Source: Lobulomyces angularis
Lineage: Eukaryota; Chytridiomycota; Chytridiomycetes; Lobulomycetales; Lobulomycetaceae
Assembly (NCBI GenBank): GCA_027604685.1
Contig: JADHYX010000086.1
Location: forward strand, 1 to 64,000
Reading direction: 5' to 3'
Length of the DNA: 64,000 bases
Each line of letters starts with the position of its first letter. Positions within the stretch are counted from its first letter, which is position 1. Positions 47,101 to 58,127 of this stretch are shown here, in pieces. The notes below the pieces were generated by a model. The model had not been told where the DNA came from, did not search any database, and was given only the letters and a program-made list of their open reading frames with translations. The position numbers and the translations under genes were made by a program.

Positions 47101-47310
47101 TTTTGATTTTAAAAGTTTGTTTATAGTTGCTCTTTTTAAAATAAAATTTAAATCATTTAAATATTCCAATGAAAAATAATTTTTTTTTGAATGAAAAAGT
47201 TATTAAGAAAAAACAAAATAAATATTTTCCAAAAAAAAAACTACAAAAAAAAATTTTAAATACCTTCTGTTACCACCTTTAATTCTTCGGGTTAACCCTC
47301 CAGAGTTCAT
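44174..47310 (-). CDS. AAAP (Aa_trans) amino-acid transporter family protein with long cytosolic domain
   Basis: This is a polytopic membrane protein of the amino acid/auxin permease type, related to SLC38 and yeast AVT carriers. The short first exon (MNSGGLTRRIKGGN) is followed by NAMTGPAIPFTAQLFQSGGY, then helix VPTLLLFLLFAILSTFCCLF and VEAMQAIPGNKHFQGTVEF with ATLINFYFG. Further helices include FILTVLMMLQWVIGSI, LGLTGNIMLSLAFTFVVPSW and FFPLIGIPVSFLVTQNNLVQ-like sequence. After the core comes a hydrophilic region of about 350 residues, acidic and Ser-rich, and then a last hydrophobic segment (ALICLVLCSTFTVINIVVNL). Substrate and membrane cannot be told. About a dozen exons. Confidence 0.75.
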
Positions 47311-48534
47311 GTTGAAATTAACAAAAAAAAAATCACGTTTCAGTTGAAGATATTATGAAATCAGACTATACAGGATTATTAAATAAGAAAAAAAAATAAA
47401 AATAAAACAAATAAAAAAATTAAAAATAAATAAAATTGTTTCTTTTTTTTTTTTTTTTTTGTTAATTACGTCCTTCAACTTAAATTGTGGTGTAAAAAAT
47501 TTAACAAATGATATCTATTTTTGGAAAGCATTTTTATCAAACATATTATTTTATTTTAACAAACAATGAATTTTCTCTTTTTTTAAAAAAAAAAAAATGA
47601 AGCAAAACTTGTTTTTAGTTTTTTTTTTTCAAAATTTGGAAGGTTTTATTTAATTTTTTAATTATCATCAATCGTTTAGGTGTTATCTAACAAATTAAAG
47701 GTAACCAAAAATCGGAGATTAATTTTATTTAAATCCATCTTCGTAGTAAGGCATTAATTGAAATTTCCTTGAACCTTTTGACATCTTTTGAATCCTTTTC
47801 ACAATTTTAAATTTTTAGACATATTTAAAATATCAAAAATTTTCCTGAATTTTACAGGTTTTGAATGAAAAAATTTTTCCTTTTTTATTCTTTGATTGTT
47901 TATGAAAGGTATAAAAAATTTCCAAAAAAAAAAATTGTTAAGAAAATATTCATTCGCACGGTTTTTGTCTTCTTCGCGCTCTTGGGATGCATAGAGGTAT
48001 TGGGTTATTTTAGCAATCAAATTGCAAAATTACATTTTAAAGACTTAATGATACAACAAACTTGAATATTTACCATAATGCAACTATCCTCAACAAATAT
48101 ACAAGATTTGTAAAGTTACGGATTTTCAAGTTTTTATGCTATTTCCATCGTTTTGAACATTACTCTTTTTATTGTTAAATAATGAAGCAGAAGTACACTT
48201 ACATCTCTGACATGAACGTATAGTATCTATTGCTTCTTATTTTTGCACAATTGTAACACTATTCATTCTTAATCTGAATTTCAACCTTACAAAGGTTAAA
48301 AGTATGTTAAAAGTAGCCTTTGTTTCTATAGTGTTTCCATTTTTTTTGACCTAATTCAAAAGAAAGGATTCATTTATTAGTACAAATAAAATTGGATACA
48401 TTTAATATTTATTTAATTGGTGCCATTTTATACAATGGAGGATAATTTTTTTATAAGAAGGAAAAAATATTAACTATTATTTTTTTAATATAAAAAAAAA
48501 CATTAATTAATTAAAAAAAAAAAATAATAAAATA
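47311..48534. other. Intergenic, AT-rich
   Basis: About 1.2 kb without a supported gene. Two overlapping frames of about 70 codons on opposite strands near 47800-48065 are Lys/Phe-rich and lack splice or homology support. Poly-T and poly-A tracts are frequent. Confidence 0.5.
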
Positions 48535-48882
48535 ATGACAAAATTCGATCAAACAGTTACTGAACAAATCTCTCAAACAGCAAGTGTTGCTTACAACAAA
48601 GTTAAAAAGACTCTAGTCTCTTGCCTAAACCGCTGGTGATAAATTAGATGAAGGTATCTCTGTTACCAAAGATAAAACTGATTATGCTACCGACAAAGCA
48701 AGAAATTTCTTTTCTGATAAATCTTACCAGGCAAACGATAAAGCTCAATCAGTAACTGAAGGTAAAGCAGTCACCACTAAAGTAAATGAAAGCCTAGTAG
48801 GTTAGAAAAAGCAAATAATGTTAAAGATCATTCAAAAAATTCTGCTAATTCAAATAAAGATAGTAATTACATAATTTTTTTT
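48535..48882 (+). pseudogene. Broken LEA/HSP12-like hydrophilic stress protein
   Basis: From the ATG at 48535 the frame reads MTKFDQTVTEQISQTASVAY then NKVKKTLVS and stops at 48637-48639. One base out of frame, from about 48629, the sequence continues as AGDKLDEGISVTKDKTDYAT, DKARNFF, SYQANDKAQSVTEG and stops at 48803-48805. A further one-base shift continues as EKANNVKDHSKNSANSN. The Ala/Lys/Asp/Thr-rich repeats such as KDKTDYATDKA are typical of LEA/HSP12-type desiccation or stress proteins. Two separate frameshifts suggest a decayed gene rather than introns, since no splice solution restores all three parts. Assembly errors are an alternative. Confidence 0.55.
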
Positions 48883-49693
48883 TTTTTAAGATAAATATAA
48901 TCAGCATTCCAAAAAAATTTTATTTATTCCTTTCCAAAATATCTACATACAAAAAATTTTTGAATTTAATACCAGTGTGGAAAAGGGTTACGAAAAGAAC
49001 CGCTGCAGTAAAATAATGGGAAAGTTAACAAAGGTAACCATAGGTTTCAAGTCCTAAAGAATTGTTATACAATAACAACGCCACTATTAACATCAATAAA
49101 ATAACCCTATTGCTGATGATTAAAAATTAATGGTTTATAAATTTGCATGAGTTAAAAAACCCAAAAACCATTTAAAAATTATGTGATCTTTTAAGTGAAG
49201 ATAAATTTTTCAAATGAAATTCAAATTTGATTGTCTTAATAAACACTTTTATTAGTTAGATTCTTGGTATTCGAGATTGAAAAGATACTCATTAATTTAC
49301 AATTATTTAACTATGGCGATATAATCTGATCCAAAAAAAATTGAAAATTAAATTAACAATTTACAATTTTACATTGGTTAGGTAATATGTAACCTCAGAT
49401 AAATATCATAATAATAAAAAGTGATTAAAAATAATTATGACTTTATTTGTCCAAATACCTAGAATAACAAAATAATACTAAAATTAAATATATATTAAAA
49501 TACCTTAGGTAATTATCATAAAAATAAAAAATGATTAATAATAACTATGACTTAAGATTTAAAAAAACTAATTTGTTCTGTATTTAAACAAATAACAGAC
49601 ACTATTCCTTGGATCCACTGTGATTAGATTAAAACAAGTACAAAATCAAATAGTATTTAAAGTCAGAAACTCCGAAACCTTAACAAACAAATC
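48883..49693. other. Gene-free stretch before the tRNA pair
   Basis: About 0.8 kb of AT-rich DNA with no supported gene. Its right half (from 49392) is the first copy of a direct repeat described separately. Confidence 0.5.
49392..49685 (+). repeat. Direct repeat, copy 1
   Basis: A segment of about 290 bp matched by 50017-50281. Shared landmarks in order are ACCTYAGATAA, GTGATTAAWAATAATTATGA, CCAAATACCTAGAATAAC, TAAATATATATTAAA, TACCTTAGRTAATTA, CTGTATTTAAACAAATARCA and a closing ACCTTAACA. Inside the copy, the unit ACCTTAG..AATTAT...GATTAATAATAACTATGACT appears twice about 110 bp apart. It abuts the tRNA-Glu gene on its 5' side. Confidence 0.7.
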
Positions 49694-49765
49694 TCCTCAT
49701 TAGTCCAGTGGTTAGGATATGTCGCTTTCACCGACAAGACCCGGGTTCAATTCCCGGATGGGGAA
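49694..49765 (+). tRNA. tRNA-Glu (anticodon TTC)
   Basis: A 72-nt cloverleaf folds fully. The acceptor stem pairs TCCTCAT with ATGGGGA (one T-G pair), discriminator A765. The D stem pairs GTCC with GGAT. The anticodon stem TGTCG/CGACA encloses CTTTCAC, so the anticodon is TTC. The T stem CCGGG/CCCGG encloses TTCAATT. No intron. The gene sits directly after a repeat copy. Confidence 0.95.
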
Positions 49766-49813
49766 GTTTTACCAAAATTTTTAAAATTATCAGTTTAAAG
49801 TTTAAAAAAAGTG

Positions 49814-49886
49814 AGGAGAATGAGAGACTCGAACTCCCAGCCTCTGGATTTGGAATCCAACGCGCTACCAATTGCGCCAATCCTCC
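49814..49886 (-). tRNA. tRNA-Trp (anticodon CCA)
   Basis: On the minus strand a 73-nt cloverleaf folds. Acceptor GGAGGAT pairs with ATTCTCC (one G-T pair). The anticodon stem TTGGA/TCCAG encloses TTCCAAA, giving anticodon CCA. The T stem GGGAG/CTCTC encloses TTCGAGT. The discriminator base reads T, unusual for tRNA-Trp where A or G is expected. It converges with tRNA-Glu 48 bp away. No intron. Confidence 0.9.
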
Positions 49887-50016
49887 TTGTTATTCTGTTT
49901 TGTAAGATGTAATCTTAACAAATCCTATAACAATGATATGAATGACTTGATTCACCTTTCGTTGTTCCTTAAAAAGTTTGGCCTTGAAGCCATACTGGAT
50001 TCTATTCTATCATGAT

Positions 50017-50281
50017 ACCTTAGATAATTATTATTATAATAAAAGGTGATTAATAATAATTATGACTTTATTTTTCCAAATACCTAGAATAACTAATTAA
50101 TAAAACTAAATATATATTAAATTACCTTAGATAATTAGTATAAAAATAAAAGTTATTTTTAATAATCATGACTAAAGTAATTATTCTGTATTTAAACAAA
50201 TAGCAGACGATCCGCCTGGATTAGCTTGATATAACTCAAAATCAATTAGGATCCAAAGACATATACCCAGAGACCTTAACA
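50017..50281 (+). repeat. Direct repeat, copy 2
   Basis: Second copy of the segment at 49392-49685, in the same orientation, with the same landmark order and the same closing ACCTTAACA. About 330 bp including the two tRNA genes lie between the copies. Divergence by eye is modest, with small indels. Confidence 0.7.
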
Positions 50282-50390
50282 TTATCCCCCTACTATAAGT
50301 TTTGTCCTCAGAAGTTGTTATTCAAACAAATAGTCATCAAGTTGGGGAATCCTATTTATATTGCCTTTCTTTGATCTGACTGAACAGAAC

Positions 50391-50470
50391 AAAAAGAATT
50401 GGGCTGAAAATAAAGTTGCCAAACAAAAAAAAAAGAATTTGGGCTGAAATTTAAGTTATAAAGCAAAAAA
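50391..50470 (+). repeat. Two-unit 40-bp tandem repeat
   Basis: Two units share AAAAGAATT(T)GGGCTGAAA followed by an A/T stretch and CAAAAAA. The units start near 50391 and 50431. Function unknown, probably local slippage. Confidence 0.6.
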
Positions 50471-50681
50471 AGAAAGAAAAGAACATCAAAAAAATTGTAG
50501 TTACTACTTATCCGTGCTACTTAATATTTTGTACCAAAAAAATTTTAAATTTAATGTAAAATGCAGTAATGTATTTGAATGGTTATTACATCCTACATTA
50601 CACAAAAATTAAAAAGTTATAAAGAAAAAAAATATTCTACATCTATATTCATTAAAACAGAGCTAAAAAACATCTCTACTC

Positions 50682-53600
50682 TTATGGATTGTTGCAAGGG
50701 GAGCCATCCTCGCTAGTACAGCATTTGAAGTCTGGGTACCACTATTTTTTCAAAAGATTAATCTTATTGTTTTCCGAATACAAATTTATTGTTTTACCTC
50801 CCTATATATTCCTCCTTCTGAATAATTAGCACAACTTGAAGTATCCAAAATTCCAAAATAGTAGACCTCGGAATATGAATATATATAGCAAGAATAGCCT
50901 TCTGTTACTTGATAAGCATAAACGTTCTCTGGCGCATCACTAGAACCCATGTTACAGGATTGAAGGATTGGTTGCGTTTCTGCTTGATTACAGAAATCAC
51001 TATCACAGCATGACCCAGTACCTTCGTCAAAAACCTTTTAACAAGTTTAAATTAATGCAACGAGATAAAGAATTAATACATAGGACAAGTAGTATTGGCA
51101 GGTCTCCGAATCAAGTGTGTCATAAATCCAACCTCCGTACAATGCATTGTATCCCTTCGCACAATTGTATTGAAGATTTTCTGAATTATATTTGGTTTTT
51201 GATTTATTATCGCTATTGAGATATCCATCATCATTGGAGGAGTAACATGTTAATGAACTGGTTGGTTCAGAAGTATAATCACCGACTGGATAATTACAGT
51301 AATCAGAATCACAACAGGTGACATTTTTGTACATTGTTTCCATTGTTCCGTTGAGCATACCATAACAGCTGCTACTGTCCTTTACCCCAAAGTACGTTTC
51401 ATCACCAATTGTTCCGATAAAGCAGCTCTTTGGATTATCAGAGTAGTAATCATGGTAACTTACAGTGACATCAAATAAGTCACTACTACTGCCACTGTAG
51501 CATGCAATACTTGCAGTGTTTTCAGTGTTATTCCAGTAGGTATCATTCCAGTTGGTATTATTCCAGTTAGTATTATTCCAGTTAGTTTCTTGTGGGAAAG
51601 TGCTTGTTGGAGTAGCAGTAGGTGTAGTAGAATTAGCTGCATTACAATTGTCAGAGTAACAACATTGTACATTTGAATAGCCATACTGAATAATTTTTTT
51701 TTTTGAATATTATATAAAAAAAAAAAACTTAATTACCCATCCATAATTTCCACATTCCTGTAAGAAAAAAAAATTTAGTTTATAAATTTATCAAAAGATT
51801 ATTAATTACTGTAGCTGTAGTGGCAGTATAATATGTGTAATCATAATAGGTCCCTGAAAAGCAAGCCAAAGTTTCATTGTTGTAAGACGATATAGTATAC
51901 TCGCTCACATAATCGAATCCATATCCTGAATAACCTGAAAAACAGGTAATATTATTGGTTGGTCCCGGATATGGCCCAACTGGTTTATTGCAGAGATCAG
52001 TATTACAGCATGTATAGTTTTGATTATCGTAGCTAACATATTGACTTTCATATTGGCATACACTCGCTACCAAGGAATAAAAATGAAATAACGTAATATT
52101 AAAGTTACCTGGGGCACCAAAAAAGTAAGTTTTTCCATTTGTATTAGTTTCCGTAACACAGGTATTTTTTTCACCATTCCAGTCTAATTCAGGTAGTTCT
52201 TCTTCGTAAATGTAATCTAAATTTCCACTGTCTCCTTTATAACATTTGAGAGTTTTTGGTGGAGGAGGATATTCACTAGCTGGTAAAGGTTTATTACATT
52301 CTGTAGTAGTGCAGCAAGTAACGTTTTGGTAAATCTTTTTTTAAAATGAAATTTGTATTAATATTCAAAAATTATTGTATATTTTCGAAGAATGTTTAGG
52401 ACTTCCATATAAACTTACATAATCACTGTTTTGGTAATAATAACAAGTACTCGCGTCTGTTCCGAAAAATTCAACTACTCCGTTGCGAGTTCCACTAAAA
52501 CAGGTATTTTCATACGGAAAAGCATCATATACTGATTTGTAAACATTTGTGAGATTCCTTGTGGAGCCGAAGTAGCAAGAAAATTGATCACTAACAATAA
52601 AATCACTTTCAACTGGTTTATTGCAATCATCAGTATCGCAGCATGTAACATTTGTATAACCCTGACGTTGGATTAATAAAAAAAAATCATAAGTATAACT
52701 TACATAGTAGTTCTGGTAATCAGGACAAGAAGAACTTGCGATTGCACTGAAGTATGTGGTTCTTTGGTAAGTACCTTTAAAACAACTGATGTCGTAGTAT
52801 TCCTTATTGAAGGTTTCTTTTCCAATTGAAGAGATATTTCTATCGCTAGTACTACCACTATAACAACTGATGGTACTTGGTTTTGGTGGTAAATAAACAC
52901 TTGGGTCGTTGCATCTGTCTGTGTCACTGCAATTTAAGTTATTAATAAAAAATTTAATTATTGTAAATTATTAAACTTCTTACCAACAGCTTATAGAATA
53001 CTATGAAGTGAGAATTTTGGAAAAAAGATGAATTTTTTAAATTTAATTTAAACTAAATAAATTCATACGTATGAGTAATTTAAGCTTTGATAATATTCGC
53101 AGGTTGATTTTGAGACAGCAAAAAAGTAGGCGATAGTAGGAGTGGAATAAGTCATACACTGCACTTCCTCACCATACATATCAGGAGAAGCAACAACTTC
53201 TACGATACCTTCCATGTTATCTGTATTTCCATCAAAACACGTGACACTTTTATATTCAGGTAATGGTGCTACAACTTCAGTAGGTTTGTTGCAACCATCG
53301 GTGTTACAGCAACTTACATCTGTGAAATCCTTCAAAAAAAAAGTTTGTTATTAAAAAATTTAAATGGCTCTTATTTTTACTTTAGAATATTCTCCGCCTG
53401 CTAAATATTTTGAACATTCTACAGTTGGAAGATAATGGTAAATCCATGAATCCGCAGTCTTTCCCGATATACAGCTTAATAATTTGTCAGAATTTGCAGT
53501 TACTAGTGATGCACCCTCAGTAGACCCTTCCCAACAAGTTAAAGTGTAATTTTGTGGCATAGGTTCCTCTGCTGGAGGTTTGTAATCAGCTGGATTATTG

Positions 53601-54582
53601 CAAAAATCATTTTTACAGCAAGTTACGGCCTCATACTTTTTTATATTAGATGCCAAAAAATTAATATTATTTTCTTACTTGACCAGATTTTGAAGCTAAT
53701 GCATCACATTCTTCGGATGCAATGTTGGCAAATGTAAATACGTTATCCTTTTTTCCAACAAAACAACTGTGCCCATCTGTTGCAGCTTCGACTTTTTCCA
53801 TTTGTTCTGGATTAGAGCTACTGCCACTATAGCAGCTTATAAACTTTCTTGGTACATTACAGCCATTTGTATCACAGCAATGAGTTTTTTTCTACATATT
53901 GAAATGTTTTTATGCTTCAGAATGGCAATATAAAGTATAATATCATACCCAAGGAGTATTTGGGGAGTCTAGAAAGGAACCACAATCTGCAGTGGGAAGA
54001 TCAAAATAGTATTCGACTCCGTCAAGTTCTCCAGTAAAGCAGCTTTTTGGTCCTCCAGTTTCTGTGTACACTTCGTATTGGTAAATATATTCCCTGTACG
54101 TACTGCTTCCTTGATAGCAGTGCAATTTTTGTTTTGGTGGTTCGGGGTCAACAGGGCTTTCATTGTTAAATGAAGGGCAGTTAAATATATTTCCATCCCA
54201 ACAGTATACTTTTGAGAGAAGGTAGTCATCATCTTCGCGTTCGATAGGTCCAACGCTGTACACTAGAGGAGTTGAACATTCGTTTTTCCTTCGATTATAG
54301 CATGTCCAGTCACTAAGATAATAGCATTAAATTTTCTACACTGATCAAATTTAAATTCAATCCTACCTATCATATTCAGAGACATGGTGGGCAGCACACT
54401 TTGATAAAACAGAGCAGTCTTTAGTAATACTTCCAACACCCCTTTTACTTAATCTACAGAATGATTAAAAAATTAAAAACTTTTGATACTTTATAATGTA
54501 CATACACTGACAAGAAGGATTCCTGAGAAGTGGCAGTGCTGGCGACTAGTGGTACTAGCAAGCTAAGAGTCTTTTTATTCAT
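50682..54582 (-). CDS. Large secreted protein of about eleven tandem CCxxDxCN-type cysteine modules
   Basis: The start MNKKTLSLLVPLVASTATSQ is a signal peptide. An irregular Cys-rich N-terminal part (CSVLSKCAAHH, DWTCYNRRKNEC) is followed by repeating modules of about 75-90 residues. Each has CYxGSS-like, about 25 residues, CFxG, an aromatic YF, a single Cys, and then CCxxDxCNxP. The closing motifs in order are CCDTNGCN, CCKNDFCN, CCNTDGCN, CCDTDRCN, CCDTDDCN, CCTTTECN, CCNTDLCN, CCYSDNCN, CCDSDYCN, CCDSDFCN and CCTSEDGSPCNNP-stop. Linkers are Pro/Thr-rich and one holds NWNNTNWNNT repeats; N-glycosylation sequons are frequent. The CCxxDxCN end is like the last motif of Ly6/uPAR (LU) domains, but the first Cys positions differ. 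Introns recur just before the CC motif. No GPI or membrane anchor is seen at the C-terminus. Confidence 0.8.
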
Positions 54583-55852
54583 GCAGTTATTCGAAAATTA
54601 TGTAATTAAATTTTCAAATTTGATATTAAAGTTGAGTTTGAAAAAAATTAAGTTTCTTCCTCTTTTATATCAAAAAAATTTTACGCGTTCAAAAAAAAAG
54701 TAAATTTGACCAATCACACAAAATTAAAAAGAAAAGAAAAGAAAAAGGAAAGGATGAAAAAAAAAAGAAAAAAAAGAAAAAAAGGAAAGGATGAAAAAAA
54801 GAAAAAACTGTAAGTTACTAAAATTTAAATATTTTAAATATGGCAAAAAAATTGTTGAACACAACAAACTGTCACAATTATTACTATTACAAAAAAAAAA
54901 AAATTTAGTTGTAGTTTAAATATTGAGTTAAATTTAAGTTTTCTTATTTGTATTAATTTTCCTTTCCTTTCCTTTTTTTTTAGTTGCATTATTTTTATTT
55001 TTTTCTTTTGTTATTTATGAATTTTTCTGCACAATTCACAAATTAGAACTTCTGTTTATAGAAAAATTTTAAAACTTTAATTCATAGATATTTAAGGATT
55101 TGAAATTCAACAGCAAAGAGCGGTCTGTATTTTAATATTTCCCGCACATTTAACAAAAAGATATTCTCCAACTCTATTTTCATTAAAACTCTCTAATATT
55201 AGAATTATTTAAAACAAAATCAGATTTATCCGTAATGTATCATTCCAGTCTGCCATATTCATGTAATTTTGAATTTCATTAATGCTCAGTGCAATGCATT
55301 CAAACAGGGGTAAAGTGAAATGAGTATAACCTGCAACAGCCAAAAATGTAAACTATTTTTAGTTAAGTGGTTTGTGCTGAATCATATTTTTAGTTATATT
55401 TTCTTATGACCTGGAATTTTTCAAATAGCATACTAATATCCACAAGAAAAGGATTCTTTTCTAACCAACCAGTCTTTCATTAATTATACACGGCATCATT
55501 CGCCTTACACGTTATATTTGAATTTAGTTAAAATTTTCCAAGTAATGTACTTTCAACAAAACACTTAATTAAATTGAAATATAAATTAAATTATTTGATA
55601 AAAATTTTTAGCAAAAAACACTTCACAGAAACTTCATAGATAAATAAGAGTAATCACATCCTTAGTGGCTTTGACACTACTTGGTTTTTTTTATAGAAAA
55701 TAACAAAATGGTTTAGATCGCTTTATTTGTTTGGTAATAAGGATTCACTGTCTTCATATTCCTAATAAATATCCAAAACTTTTTTTTTTTTGCTTTACTC
55801 CAGAAATCATTTTCAAATCCTACAAAAAAAAAAAAAATTCAATAATATCAAA
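54583..55852. other. 1.3-kb intergenic region
   Basis: It begins with a purine-rich tract at about 54730-54810 in which GGAAAGGATGAAAAAAA occurs twice. The rest is AT-rich without a supported gene or RNA. It must contain the promoters of the cysteine-module gene (minus) and of TRMU (plus). Confidence 0.5.
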
Positions 55853-57421
55853 ATGAGTAGAGTAGCCTTAGCCTTATCGGGTGGAATAGATTCCATGATG
55901 TCAGCTTACTTGCTTAGCAAACAAGTAATTCTTTTGTAACTTTAGTGTGTTAACATTTTCGTGTTATCGTTATGTTGAAGGGTTATAAAGTTACAGGAGT
56001 TTACATGAATAGCTGGGATTTCGTTGAAGAAAAAGGATACTGTACAGGGGAACGAGATTACAATCATGCTAGTAAAATTTGTGACTTATTGAACATTGAT
56101 TTTAAAAGAGTTGATTATGTAAGTTGTAGTAAGTTTCTTTCATTAAATCTGCGCCTACTGATTTAATAGGTTAAAGAGTACTGGAATTTGGTTTTTACAG
56201 ATTTTTTAGAAAATTTGAGAAAAGGAAAAACTCCAAATCCTGATGTTGGTTGTAACCAACACATCAAGTTTGGTTCCTTTTTCAATGGTATTTTTAAGCA
56301 TCTCGGTTTCAGAATTACTTACAACCGTCTTTAGATTTTATTATGAAAAACGTCGAGTACGACTATATCGCTACTGGTCATTATGCAAGCCTCATGTATA
56401 AGGATGAAAAACACATATTAAAAAGAGGTTAGATTATTACAGATTTATTTTTTAAACGAAAAAAAACAAAAGCGTATGATAAAACTAAAGATCAGTCTTA
56501 CTATTTATCTACTATAAATTCGAAAATTTTTAAATACACTTTATTTCCTCTTGCAAACATCCGAAAACAGGACCTCAAAGAAGAATTGATTAAAAACAAA
56601 GAGCTGCGGACAAGGTTTGATTTTTTGTTGCAAAAAAAAGAATCTACTGGGATTTGTTTTATTGGAGAAAGAAAAAATTTCAAGAGGTTTCTAGATCATT
56701 ATGTAGAGAAAACCAACAGCATTGGTGTTGGAAAGTTTGTGTCTGTAACAGACGGTAGAGTTATAAGTAATTTTAAAAATGGTGGTTTGGAATTTTTCCT
56801 TACGATAGGTCAAAGTGCAAAAATTCCAGGTGAAAGTTTCAGGTATAAAATGACTGTTGTAAGGCAGATGTTAAATAAAAACATTGAAAGGTGGTATGTT
56901 GTTGAAAAGTCATTTGCAAACAATATTATTCTTGTAGCACCAAAGTTTGTTTTAATAATTACCACCGTTGTAATAATTTTTTTTTTAGCAATCACAATTC
57001 TCTTTTTAAAAAACGAATACGTGTACACAATTTTTTTTGGCAGCAATTAGAAATCGATAACACTCCTTCAATTTTGGATAATGCCTTTGTGGATTGCGAT
57101 AATAGCATAATTTTTAATTGCCATGTAAAGTATCGATATAGAATGGAACCAGTAGGTACTTACAATAGGAATTTATCATTGTTATTTTTGTTTAGAGTGT
57201 AAGGTTCTTGTAAAAAATACGAAGTTCAGAAGCTTGTTGTTGGAATTCGCAACATCACAAAAAGGAGTCGCGTTGGGTAAATTAAATCTTTCGTATTTAA
57301 CAATTATTATTTCTAATTTTTAGGACAGCACTTAACACTTTATCTTGATGATGAAGTTCTAGGTGGAGGGGAAATTAGTTATATTGAAAATTGTTTTTTC
57401 GATGACAAGGAAGAGGGCTAA
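55853..57421 (+). CDS. TRMU: Mitochondrial tRNA 2-thiouridylase (TRMU / MnmA)
   Basis: TRMU/MnmA puts sulfur on position 2 of wobble uridine in mitochondrial tRNAs for Lys, Glu and Gln. The start [20 protein letters not shown] holds the PP-loop SGGIDS. Next come [43 protein letters not shown] then [12 protein letters not shown] with the first catalytic Cys, [20 protein letters not shown], and [18 protein letters not shown] with the second catalytic Cys. The C-terminal beta domain reads [20 protein letters not shown] and [11 protein letters not shown]. About ten exons; several introns keep frame and are hidden in raw translations. End at 57421. Confidence 0.92.
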
Positions 57422-58127
57422 ATGGTTTTTATTGTAAATTAAAAGAATAATTACAGGTGCGAGTTGGAATATTGTTGAACTATGGGCTTTGTAGGCGAAA
57501 TATGATATTTTCTATTGGTTCGTTACTTTTGGATGTCTAACGTAATTTCTATGAATTAAGGATTTTTGTCTTATTTTATAGTATACATGTAGTATATAAT
57601 ACCATTGCAAATTCCCTATTGAAGTTTTGTGTTATTGATTAAAACGTTACACAATGTGTTCTTGTTATGAATTAATAAATTTTTTAATTTTTTTAAGTAC
57701 ATTTTAAATTTTCACTATTTTTTATTGGTTTTCATCTTTTAAAATGTGTTGAAAATTTTGAGATAAATATATTAAAGACTATTGTAAGATATAATAAATA
57801 GCTTATGTAAGAAGTATTTATCTTACGAATTTAAATGAGTGATAAACTAGATATTTCTATAAATTTGAATGTTAGAATTGTTAAAGTACATCATTCTTCT
57901 ATATATTTGGCTGGATGTCATTGACATTCCATCTCATTAAAGAAATAAATATCCACTTTCCAAATGCGTTAAATTGACTATTTTTCTCTATTTTAACACC
58001 AACCCCACAGTAGTTTGGATTTTTAGACTATTTTAGTGGTATTCTGAGGATTTCTTAGCCTAAAAAAATTCTAATACAAAAATATAGTGGATGGATGCAG
58101 CCACCATCATACACTATGGTTTTGAAA

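Larger units (their letters stand above)
49887..50681. other. Gene-free stretch after the tRNA pair
   Basis: About 0.8 kb, AT-rich. It contains the second direct-repeat copy and a two-unit 40-bp tandem repeat. No gene is supported. Confidence 0.5.

Noticed and set aside
47799..48065. Overlapping 66-73-codon ORFs on both strands
   Set aside because: Lys/Phe-rich products of A/T runs with no supporting context.
49708..49905. 65-codon ORF across the tRNA pair
   Set aside because: It reads through both tRNA genes, so the frame is accidental.
50682..54582. Secreted cysteine-module protein as a three-finger toxin
   Set aside because: Only the closing CCxxDxCN motif is shared. The other Cys positions, the many tandem modules and the large size do not fit a toxin.
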